Origin: JALYGY01 sp963800975
Lineage (GTDB): Bacteria > Actinomycetota > Rubrobacteria > Rubrobacterales > Rubrobacteraceae
Length of the DNA: 64,000 nt
NCBI GenBank assembly: GCA_963800975.1
Contig: CAWDDB010000008.1
Coordinates: forward strand, 1,116,001 to 1,180,000
Reading direction: 5' to 3'
The notes beneath the pieces were generated by a model, which made no database searches, was not told where the DNA came from, and saw nothing but the letters and a program-made list of their open reading frames with translations. A program made the translations under genes and the position numbers. Positions 57,159 to 64,000 of the stretch are shown here, piece after piece; the first letter of the stretch is position 1, and each line of letters opens with the position of its first letter.

Positions 57159-57493
57159 GTGGTGAAGCCGAAGACGGGAGAACTCACGTGTTTAGTATAG
57201 CTGACGCCGGGCCTCGATCCATCGGCCTTCATTGCGGTCAGCAATCAGCGGTAAGCTTTCAGCTTTTCCGTTGTCAGAGCGACACGAACCGTCAAGCGCT
57301 TGCCCAGGGTATGGCGTAGATCTCAATCACCGAAACATTCTCGAATCCTGGCCGAGGATCGCGAAGTAGCCTGTCCTCGCGCAGAGGGCTTCGCCGCGGA
57401 AGGAGAAGCCGAAAGCCGACCGCTGAAAGCTAAATTACCGCGCACCCCGCCGTCGACGGGCCCGAACCTGGCGAGCTCCCGGCTGCTAGCTCC
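57159..57493 (-). other. Intergenic region between SRP RNA and dnaX with short repeats
   Basis: About 335 bases with no gene. Related copies of a short repeat occur in opposite directions: CAGCGGTAAGCTTTCAGC near 57247-57264 and ACCGCTGAAAGCTAAATT near 57419-57436. Such GCTGAAAGC repeats are common filler in some GC-rich genomes. The dnaX promoter is expected here but is not clear. Confidence 0.45.
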
Positions 57494-57590
57494 GGCCGAG
57501 CTACCCCGTAGCACATGAGGTTACCCGCTTAGTGCTGCTACCTCCCGGTCCTGACACGGTTCACGGGGCCCCATTGCCCGGGACCCGGCC
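57494..57590 (-). ncRNA. ffs: Signal recognition particle RNA (small bacterial type)
   Basis: On the minus strand the conserved apical loop reads GTGTCAGGACCGGGAGG then TAGCAGCAC, the SRP54-binding pattern (GTCAGG-CCGG-AGG-AGCAGC). GTGAACC lies before and TAAGCGGGTAACCTC after it. The ends pair: GGCCGGG (57590 side) with CTCGGCC (57494 side), and GCCCCGT with ACGGGGT further in. Length is about 97 bases, right for the 4.5S type without the Alu domain. It works with Ffh in membrane protein targeting. A position upstream of dnaX is common. Confidence 0.9.
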
Positions 57591-57819
57591 ATCGACGCCG
57601 CGTCACCGGTCTCTACCAAACACGGGCCGCCTCGGGCGGGGATCTAGGCCCTGCTAGGCGATCGCAGGTACAGGGCATCGCCAGCTCCCCGCTTAGCGCG
57701 GCAGGGCAGAGTTTACCAGACGCGACGCCGATAGCAGGCCCCGAAACCAAACGTTGTCTGTCGGCGCGACCCGCAGATAATGAACGGGAAGGGACCGGGC
57801 ACCGGAAGGAGCGATCACC

Positions 57820-58266
57820 GTGGCTAGCAGCAGCGCCGAAACACCGGAAGCCTACCTCGCCGAGCTTTCGCCCGAGCGGCGTGAGACCGTCGCCGGGGTA
57901 CGCGAGGTCATCCTCGCCAACCTGCCGGAGGGATACGAAGAGGATATGCAGTACGGCATGATCGGCTACCACATACCGCTAGACCGTTTCCCCGATATGT
58001 ACAACGGACAGCCGCTCGGCGTCGCCGCCCTAGCATCCCAGAAGAACCACGTGTCGCTGTACCTGCTGGCCGTGTGCGACGACCCCGAAGCGTTGGATTG
58101 GTTCGAAGAGCGATTCGCGGCCAGCGGCAAGAAGCTAAGGATGGGCAAGTCCTGCGTGCGTTTCAAGCGGCTCGATGACCTGCCGCTCGACGTCATCGGG
58201 GAGGCGATCGCGATGGTTCCCCCGGACGCCCTGATACGGCAACATCAGGCTTCGCACGCCCGGTAG
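57820..58266 (+). CDS. DUF1801-family protein
   Basis: A 148-residue protein. The family features are the start TPEAYLAELSPERRETVAGV and EEDMQYGMIGYHIPLDRFP, the YLLAVCD strand, and GKSCVRFKRLDDLPLDVIGE. DUF1801 proteins are small soluble proteins of unproven role, related to YdhG. The GTG at 57820 follows GGAGCGATCACC. It stands alone, divergent from the SRP RNA/dnaX unit, and converges with the flavodoxin-like gene. Confidence 0.9.
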   Translation: MASSSAETPEAYLAELSPERRETVAGVREVILANLPEGYEEDMQYGMIGYHIPLDRFPDMYNGQPLGVAALASQKNHVSLYLLAVCDDPEALDWFEERFAASGKKLRMGKSCVRFKRLDDLPLDVIGEAIAMVPPDALIRQHQASHAR

Positions 58267-58286
58267 GCACCTGTCCCAAGGGTGGG

Positions 58287-59003
58287 CTAGCGATGCTCCG
58301 GGTTCTGGTTATCCGGACGGCAGCCGGCCACCCACTCCGACCTCTGGTTGCCGTGGGCCGGGATGCCACCGGCGTCCTTGATCATCCGCGCCAGGTGCAT
58401 CAGGTTCCAGGTCATGAACGTGGTGTTCCTGTTCGTAAAGTCGTTCTCGGGGCCTCCGGAGCCGGGATCCAGGTACGAAGGCCCCGGTCCGGCCTCCCCG
58501 ATCCATCCCGCATCGGCCTGGGGTGGGATCGTGTAGCCCAGGTGCTGCAGCGAGTAGAGGATGTTCATCGAGCAGTGCTTGACCCCGTCCTCGTTGCCGG
58601 TAATAAGACAGCCGCCGACGCGCCCGTAGTACGAGTACTGTCCCGAGGCGTTCAGGTCGGTCGACGTGGAGTACAGCCGCTCTATGACCTTGGTGCAGAC
58701 CGACGATTTCTCGCCGAGCCAGATCGGGGAGCTCAACACGAGGATGTCTGCCGCCTTTACCTTCTCGTAGATCAGCGGCCAATCGTCCTTCTCCCACCCG
58801 TGCTCCGCCATGTCCGGCCAGACCCCGTAGGCGATGTCGTGGTCAACCGGACGCAGCTCCTCGACCGAGACGCCGTGCGTCTCCATGATCGCGCGCGATA
58901 TCCTGATGAGCCCCTCCGTGTGCGAGAGCTCAGGCGAGCGTTTGAGGGTGCAGTTCAGAAAAAGGGCCCCAAGGTCGGAGAACTCCCAATTCGGTTCGCT
59001 CAT
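58287..59003 (-). CDS. Flavodoxin-fold NAD(P)H-dependent oxidoreductase
   Basis: A 238-residue protein of the FMN-reductase/flavodoxin superfamily. LGALFLNCTLKRSPELSHTE forms the first strand and the FMN phosphate loop; ILVLSSPIWLGEKSSVCTKV is the second FMN contact; YGRVGGCLITGNEDGVKHC is the third. A Trp-containing C-terminal part (NTTFMTWNLMHLARMIKDAGG) closes the site. It likely reduces a quinone or similar acceptor with FMN. The ATG at 59003 has GAGGGAGAGAG before it. It stands alone on the minus strand. Confidence 0.9.
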   Translation of the reverse strand: MSEPNWEFSDLGALFLNCTLKRSPELSHTEGLIRISRAIMETHGVSVEELRPVDHDIAYGVWPDMAEHGWEKDDWPLIYEKVKAADILVLSSPIWLGEKSSVCTKVIERLYSTSTDLNASGQYSYYGRVGGCLITGNEDGVKHCSMNILYSLQHLGYTIPPQADAGWIGEAGPGPSYLDPGSGGPENDFTNRNTTFMTWNLMHLARMIKDAGGIPAHGNQRSEWVAGCRPDNQNPEHR

Positions 59004-59263
59004 CGCTCTCTCCCTCCTCGGGATCCAACTTCATGACTCCACATCCCTTGCCACCGGGCATGCCATCTCAGAAACAAACCACAGACACTTCCGGTCCGTA
59101 CCGACTCAGCATACAAGTTCGCTCCGGACGGCGCCGCCTTCAATCTACCCGCCTTTCTTCAGCCTGATCGTCACCGTGTGCGGTGCCATCGAAGCCCATC
59201 GTCGCGCCATCCTCTACCTGTTGCAGGACCGCGTCCACTTCGGTTGCGTTCACGGGCGCCCCA

Positions 59264-60208
59264 TCAGGGGTCCCCCACGTCGCCGCTCCCGTCGCCGGTC
59301 GGCACTACTCCCGCGCCTTCGATCATGAGGATGACGGTGCGTTCGGGCGCGCGGGTCCGGTGTAGGACGCCTCTGGGGACCACGAAGCCCTGCTTGGGCA
59401 GGAGCTCGACCGTCCGGTCTGTTTCTTTGAGGTCGATCAGGAACCGGCCGTCCACGACGTAGAAGAACTCGTCCTCCTCGTCGTGGCGGTGCCAGTGGAA
59501 CTCGCCTTGCATGACCCCGAGCCTGACCACGCAATCGTTCACCCCGACGAGCGTCTGGTTGAACCAGCGGTCATCAACCGAGCCTGCAAGGGCTCCCACG
59601 TCCACGAGCTCAAGCGGGCCGAACGCCCGGTCCAGGTTGATCGCGTACTCCGATCCCTCGGTCGCACCGTGTTCCTCCTCGACGAGCCGACGGCCTTCGG
59701 CGATCCTCTCGATCCGCGGCTTCGCCAGCGCCTCGTAGACTCGGGTATTCAGGGCCATCGAGCGGTCCAGTCGGGCAGCGTTGAAGAAGATCTCGCGGTT
59801 CTTCAACAGCGAGGGATCAGCTACGAGCTCCAGCTCCTCGTGGAAGGAGAAGGGCAAGATCGTGCCCACAGCAGACCCCGCGAGCCGCTCGGCCACCTCC
59901 CTTGAGGCGAACGAAGCGTAGGTGCCCCCGTAGAGCGCCTTAACGGCGTCGAGGTCCACCCGGGCATCCCCCGGCACCACCGCCAGCACGAACCGCTTCC
60001 GCTGCTTACCGATCTTGACCATAACGACCATGCACTTCGCGGCCTGCGAGAGCGCATTGCCGCGCATGGGGCTGACCAGCTCTGTTCGGCCCTCGGGCTC
60101 GTGATCGATGAGTTTGTAGCGCGCCCCGTGCCCGTCGAGGAGCGCGACGAGCCTCCCGTGGGTGCCGTCCGCCGGGCTACCGCCGCGGTTGTCTTCGGGC
60201 ACGCTCAA
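59264..60208 (-). CDS. Fusion of a YbaK/EbsC aminoacyl-tRNA deacylase domain with a cupin
   Basis: A 314-residue protein with two domains. Residues about 15-170 are YbaK-like: a RYKLIDHEPEGRTELVS start, AAKCMVVMVKIGKQRKRFVL with the key Lys, and KNREIFFNAARLDRSMAL. The domain edits mischarged tRNA in EbsC/YbaK. Residues about 200-310 are a cupin: GEFHWHRHDEEDEFFYVVDG holds the His/Glu metal set and VPRGVLHRTRAP the second motif. I do not know this pairing as a standard one. The TTG at 60208 overlaps the monooxygenase stop (TTGA), so it is translationally coupled. Confidence 0.85.
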   Translation of the reverse strand: MSVPEDNRGGSPADGTHGRLVALLDGHGARYKLIDHEPEGRTELVSPMRGNALSQAAKCMVVMVKIGKQRKRFVLAVVPGDARVDLDAVKALYGGTYASFASREVAERLAGSAVGTILPFSFHEELELVADPSLLKNREIFFNAARLDRSMALNTRVYEALAKPRIERIAEGRRLVEEEHGATEGSEYAINLDRAFGPLELVDVGALAGSVDDRWFNQTLVGVNDCVVRLGVMQGEFHWHRHDEEDEFFYVVDGRFLIDLKETDRTVELLPKQGFVVPRGVLHRTRAPERTVILMIEGAGVVPTGDGSGDVGDP

Positions 60209-60522
60209 CCCTCCGGCCCCAAGACCGTCTCGTAGTGCGCGGCCCTCTCCTCGAACTCCGAGAGCAACTCCCTGGCTTCCGGCGAGACGTTGGCCACGTC
60301 GGGGTCGTCTCCGGCGAAGGCCTTGACGGCCTCCATCGAGTCGAACGTCGTTATCACGACGAACTCGGCGCCGCTCCTGAGGTTCCTGCGCAACACGCGA
60401 GCGCCCGTGTACCCTTCTATGCCGCGCACCTCCGGCAGTACCTTCGCCCGTAGGAGCTCCTCGTAGGCGTCCGCGTCCTCTAGGCTCGCCGTCCTGCCCC
60501 GCCAGAGCCTAGTTACCGTCAT
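60205..60522 (-). CDS. Antibiotic biosynthesis monooxygenase (ABM) domain protein
   Basis: A 105-residue dimeric ferredoxin-like fold. It begins MTVTRLWRGRTASLEDADAY, then LPEVRGIEGYTGARVLRR and FVVITTFDSMEAVKAFAG, the ABM pattern. Such proteins degrade haem or act as small cofactor-free oxygenases; here the function is unknown. The ATG at 60522 follows GAGGAGGCGAG. It is the first gene of a two-gene operon with the YbaK-cupin gene. Confidence 0.88.
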   Translation of the reverse strand: MTVTRLWRGRTASLEDADAYEELLRAKVLPEVRGIEGYTGARVLRRNLRSGAEFVVITTFDSMEAVKAFAGDDPDVANVSPEARELLSEFEERAAHYETVLGPEG

Positions 60523-60801
60523 TCTCGCCTCCTCTCGACGTCGTTCCGTCAACGCCCGCCCGGTGCTGGTGCGTTCGCGGCCTCCCCGGGCCTCAGGCGC
60601 CGGAACAAGCAATCCTCACCTATCCAAAAGCACGCCTCGGCCGATCGACCTTGCCGACGGTCAGCAGCCTCCGGGCACATCCTCACGTAGGTAATGCGTG
60701 ATCGCTTCCTTCCAGGCCTGCATCCGTTTTCGGTAGCGCTCCTCGCTGAAGTCGTTTCCCCCCACCACCGGCAGATTCCACCTGCAATACGGAAAGGAAG
60801 C

Positions 60802-60891
60802 GGAGAGGGTGGGATTCGAACCCACGAAACGGCTCAACACCGTTTACGCGATTTCCAATCGCGCTCCTTAGGCCAACTCGGACACCTCTCC
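60802..60891 (-). tRNA. tRNA-Ser with anticodon GGA
   Basis: A 90-base type II tRNA on the minus strand. The acceptor stem GGAGAGG pairs with CCTCTCC, the anticodon loop reads ATTGGAAAT (anticodon GGA, reading UCC/UCU), a long variable arm follows, and the T-loop is GGGTTCGAATCCC. CCA is not encoded. It lies between the monooxygenase and mtnA genes. Confidence 0.96.
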
Positions 60892-60980
60892 TGGATACGC
60901 CGCAAGAGTTTATCAAATCCCCTGTCGAGCCATGGGTTAAAACCAAAAGCCCGACAAGGAGTATGCTCTGTGGCAGCATG

Positions 60981-62057
60981 GCAGTGAGAGAAGGGCACCA
61001 GAACGAGATGCGGACGGTCTGGTGGGAGCCGGGCGCCGTCTGCCTGATCGACCAGACGAGGCTGCCGAGCGCCCGCGAGACGGTGCGCTGCGAGTCGGTC
61101 GAGGCGGTTGCGGCCGCGATCCGCGAGATGGTCGTGCGCGGAGCCCCGGCCATAGGGATAACAGCGGCCTACGGTATGGCGCTCGCCGCTCTGCAGAGCA
61201 CCGCGAGCGACTCCCGCGCGCTGGTCGGCGAGCTCGCCGCGGCCAAGACGACGCTCGACGACGCTCGCCCCACCGCCGTCAACCTGAGCTGGGCGACCGG
61301 CCGAATGCTACGCGTGGCGCGGGAGGCAGGCGGCGACACACCGGTACGGGAGCTCGGCGAACGATTGCTCGCCGAGGCGCACGCCATCCGGGACGAAGAC
61401 GAGCGGATGTGCCGCTCCATCGGCGAGCACGGCGCGGCGCTGCTCGAGGGCAACCAGCGGGTCCTCACGCACTGCAACGCCGGGGGCCTGGCTACGTCCG
61501 GCTACGGCACGGCGCTCGCGCCGATAAAGACGGCCCACGAGACCGGAAACGCTTTGCACGTGCTCGTGGACGAGACGCGACCCTTCTTGCAGGGCTCACG
61601 CCTCACGGCCTGGGAGCTACGTGAGGCCGGGATCCCGTTGACCCTGATCACCGACAGCATGGCAGCCCACTTCATGGGGCGCGGCGAGGTGGATTGCGTG
61701 ATCGTCGGGGCGGACCGGATCGTGGCCAACGGCGACGTTGCCAACAAGATCGGCACGTATGGCCTCGCCGTGCTGGCGCGGGCCCACGCCATCCCCTTCT
61801 ACGTGGCCGCGCCGACCTCCACCATCGACATGAGCCTGAGGAGCGGCGAGCAGATACCCATAGAGCAGCGACACCCCGACGAGGTCACCCACGTCGGCGG
61901 CGAGCTACTCGCCCCCGAGGGCGTGAGCGCCGCGCACCCGGCGTTCGACGTTACCCCAAACGGTCTCGTCACGGCGATCATCACCGAGCGGGGCGTCGTC
62001 GAGCCACCATTCGATACGGGCCTGCGGCGCGTCATGCAAACGACCGAGTCCCTCTGA
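60981..62057 (+). CDS. mtnA: S-methyl-5-thioribose-1-phosphate isomerase
   Basis: About 358 residues, the normal MtnA length. It isomerises methylthioribose-1-phosphate to the ribulose form in methionine salvage. Marks are VRGAPAIGITAAYGMAL, ARPTAVNLSWATGRM, THCNAGGLATSGYGTAL with the catalytic Cys, and VGADRIVANGDVANKIGTY with the catalytic Asp. Starts at 60963, 60981 and 61008 are possible; none has an ideally spaced ribosome site, and 61008 (MRTVWWEPG) fits the usual family start best. No other mtn genes are near. A short hairpin follows. Confidence 0.95.
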   Translation, partial: AVREGHQNEMRTVWWEPGAVCLIDQTRLPSARETVRCESVEAVAAAIREMVVRGAPAIGITAAYGMALAALQSTASDSRALVGELAAAKTTLDDARPTAVNLSWATGRMLRVAREAGGDTPVRELGERLLAEAHAIRDEDERMCRSIGEHGAALLEGNQRVLTHCNAGGLATSGYGTALAPIKTAHETGNALHVLVDETRPFLQGSRLTAWELREAGIPLTLITDSMAAHFMGRGEVDCVIVGADRIVANGDVANKIGTYGLAVLARAHAIPFYVAAPTSTIDMSLRSGEQIPIEQRHPDEVTHVGGELLAPEGVSAAHPAFDVTPNGLVTAIITERGVVEPPFDTGLRRVMQTTESL

Positions 62058-62109
62058 CACACCTCCGGATTTACGCTCTGAGAAACCGCAAAACCCCATC
62101 CCGGTAGAA

Positions 62110-62126
62110 ACGCCCCGCCAGGGCGT
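62110..62126 (+). terminator. Short hairpin after mtnA
   Basis: ACGCCC pairs with GGGCGT around CGCCA, followed by CTTATCC, about 50 bases after the mtnA stop. It lies between convergent genes and may serve both. Confidence 0.45.
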
Positions 62127-62187
62127 CTTATCCTGACCAATCATAGATCGTGCGCGAACCGCACGGGACCGCGACACGCCCCTGAGG

Positions 62188-64000
62188 CTAGGCCCGTGCC
62201 GTTGCCGTCCTCAGGTTATCCGCGAGGGGCCGTATCACGTTCTTCGAGACCCGGACGGCGCGTTCGTGCTCGTCTCCGTCGGCCCCGTTCGCGAGCTGCG
62301 CGGCGGCCCGGATCAGGTTCGGGTAACGTCCGTTCCCCTCTTCGATGCGGTCCGCGAGCCCGGAGAGCGCGATCGCCGCGCCTCCCCTTTCGGATGGTTC
62401 GGGCGTGCCGGCGACCCGGTCGAGCAATGCCGCGAACTCCTCGTCTCCAGAACCCTCCGCCGCGTCCCTTCGCAGAGCTTTTGCCAGGCTCGACACGAGC
62501 GCGGTGTCGTCGAGCGCGTCGTCCTGCCCTTCCGGCTCGACGGAGCCCGCCTCCTCGAGGACTATGTTCTTCATCATGAGGGCCGCGCCGATGGAGCACA
62601 AGACGGCGACGAGGATGAAGACGAAGCCGTCGTGGATGGAGGCAGCGAGCGCCTCTCGCGCGGTCAGGATCGCCTGCTCCGCCAGCTGCTCCCCACCGGG
62701 GAAGGCCGAAGCCGCTCGGGTCAGGGCCTCACGCGCCTCCTCGCTCACCAGCGCCTGTGGGTTCTCGAGCGCTGAGACGAGGCGCCCGGGAGCCTCGGCC
62801 GGGGCGTTTGCCCTCAGGCCTTCGACGTAGCCTTTGGTGATTATGGATCCGATCACGGCCGTACCGACCGTCGAGCCGACCGAGCGGACAAACTGGGTGG
62901 CCGAGGTCGCCACGCCGAGCATGCTCCTGTCCACGGTGCTCTGCACGGCGAGGGTAGCGGTCGGCATGATCCAGCCGAGCCCGAGCCCCGTGACGGCGAG
63001 GTAGATGGCGACGGTTGCCTGGGTCGAGTCCACGTCGAGCGTGGTCAGCAGGTACACGCCGCAGGACATCAATACCGTCCCGAAAAGCGTGAACGGCTTG
63101 ATGCGCCTGACGCGGGCGATGATCTGCCCGCCGATAATCCCGACAGCCGTCATGGAGAAGACGAGCGGGGTGAGGACGGTCCCAGAACCCGTCGCCGACT
63201 TCCCGAGGACCCCCTGCACGAAGAGCGGGGTGTAAAGGATTACCCCGAACATCCCGATGCCGACGAGGAACATCAGCAGCGAGGACGAGGCGAACACCCT
63301 GCTCTTGAAGAGCGAGAGCGGGATCACGGGCTCCGCGGCCCGCAGCTCGACGGGCACGAAGACCGCCAGCAACACCGCGGACGCCGCGAACCCGATCAAG
63401 ACCCGCGTAGCATCCCACGCGTAGCCCTCGCCGACCCACGAGAGCGCCAGCAGCAGCGCGACCACGGAGGCGGTGATGGTGGCGGCCCCGAGCCAGTCGA
63501 TGCTGGCCTGCCGCCTTTGACCGCTCTGGGGCAGCACCATCGGTAGCGCGAAGAGCGAGAACAGCCCGAGCGGCAGGTTGATGTAGAAGACCCACCGCCA
63601 GTCGAGGTTGTCCGTGATCCAACCTCCCAGAGTGGGACCGATGACGCTGGAGAGGGCGAATACGCTGAAGAAGATGCCCTGGTACTTGGCCCGCCGCGCC
63701 GGGTCGGGGAAGATGTCCGCCACGCTGGTGAAGATGTTGGAGAAGATCATGCCGGCCCCCAACCCCTGTATCCCGCGGAAGATTATTAGCTCGATCATGC
63801 CCCACGCCGCGCCGCACAGCGCGCTCCCGATCAGGAACACGACCACACCGGAAACTATGAACCACTTGCGGCCGTAGATGTCCCCGAGCTTCCCGATGAT
63901 CGGGATGGTCGACGTGGAGGCCAGGAGGTAGGCCGTCGTCACCCACGCGTACCTCTCGAACCCGTGCAAGTCCGCGATGATCTTGGGCAGCGCCGTCCCC
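62188..64000 (-). CDS. DHA2-family (EmrB/QacA-like) MFS drug exporter, 5' end outside window
   Basis: At least 604 residues; the frame stays open to the window edge, so the N-terminus is missing. The visible start ALPKIIADLHGFERYAWVTT is the end of the first helix region of a 14-helix exporter. Motif A is GKLGDIYGRKWF, and the GPTLGGWITDNLDWRWVFYINLP block is motif C. The last 120 residues are a hydrophilic cytoplasmic tail (from MKNIVLEEAGSVEPEG) with acidic and Ala-rich helices, longer than in most exporters. It exports drugs or metabolites using the proton gradient. Confidence 0.93.
   Translation of the reverse strand, partial: GTALPKIIADLHGFERYAWVTTAYLLASTSTIPIIGKLGDIYGRKWFIVSGVVVFLIGSALCGAAWGMIELIIFRGIQGLGAGMIFSNIFTSVADIFPDPARRAKYQGIFFSVFALSSVIGPTLGGWITDNLDWRWVFYINLPLGLFSLFALPMVLPQSGQRRQASIDWLGAATITASVVALLLALSWVGEGYAWDATRVLIGFAASAVLLAVFVPVELRAAEPVIPLSLFKSRVFASSSLLMFLVGIGMFGVILYTPLFVQGVLGKSATGSGTVLTPLVFSMTAVGIIGGQIIARVRRIKPFTLFGTVLMSCGVYLLTTLDVDSTQATVAIYLAVTGLGLGWIMPTATLAVQSTVDRSMLGVATSATQFVRSVGSTVGTAVIGSIITKGYVEGLRANAPAEAPGRLVSALENPQALVSEEAREALTRAASAFPGGEQLAEQAILTAREALAASIHDGFVFILVAVLCSIGAALMMKNIVLEEAGSVEPEGQDDALDDTALVSSLAKALRRDAAEGSGDEEFAALLDRVAGTPEPSERGGAAIALSGLADRIEEGNGRYPNLIRAAAQLANGADGDEHERAVRVSKNVIRPLADNLRTATARA

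Overview
The window is GC-rich, densely coded DNA from an actinobacterium. The gene set (LAL-type LuxR regulators, DUF6325 and SHOCT proteins, a small SRP RNA, many GTG and TTG starts) suggests Rubrobacter or a close relative. That assignment is an inference from gene content; no rRNA is present to settle it.

Layout. 1-6.4 kb: the end of a queA-like gene, Mn/Fe superoxide dismutase, an MDR oxidoreductase, a lipoprotein, a VOC protein, and an operon of two HtrA-like serine proteases plus a LuxR-type regulator. 6.6-9.9 kb: a broken VOC gene and a broken short UvrA-like gene. 10-19.4 kb: two SDRs, a lipoprotein phosphatase/nuclease, LtrA, a broken MBL-fold gene, then a housekeeping run (LOG-like protein, MrfA-type helicase, recR, ybaB). 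19.5-55.2 kb: a large accessory island. 55.3-64 kb: dnaX, SRP RNA, DUF1801, a flavodoxin-like reductase, a YbaK-cupin fusion, a monooxygenase, tRNA-Ser(GGA), mtnA and a partial MFS exporter.

The island is the main interest. It lies between dnaX and ybaB-recR, genes that are adjacent in most bacteria and here keep the same order and strand. It holds an arylsulfatase and, separately, the formylglycine-generating enzyme that sulfatases need. It also has a class II glutamine amidotransferase in two copies, three AI-2E-family permeases, GAP-family membrane proteins, a Na+/H+ antiporter, HdeD, a glutamate decarboxylase remnant, a phospholipase D/cardiolipin synthase, many small membrane or DUF proteins, and two paralogous MalT-like (LAL) regulators.

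Six promoter-like sites share one layout: TCCCCTAGGGGA, 12 bases, GGTGA, then 23 bases (22 in one) to a TANNNT -10 element. All six point into island genes. Two sit about 22 bases downstream of the two LAL regulator genes, each followed by a copy of the same small protein. I infer a regulon controlled by these LAL proteins that joins the sulfatase, its maturase, the amidotransferase and membrane/stress proteins. I do not recognise this system as described.

Many island families are duplicated, with one copy intact and another frameshifted. Frameshifts are concentrated in a few genes while large core genes have none, which favours real decay over random sequencing error.
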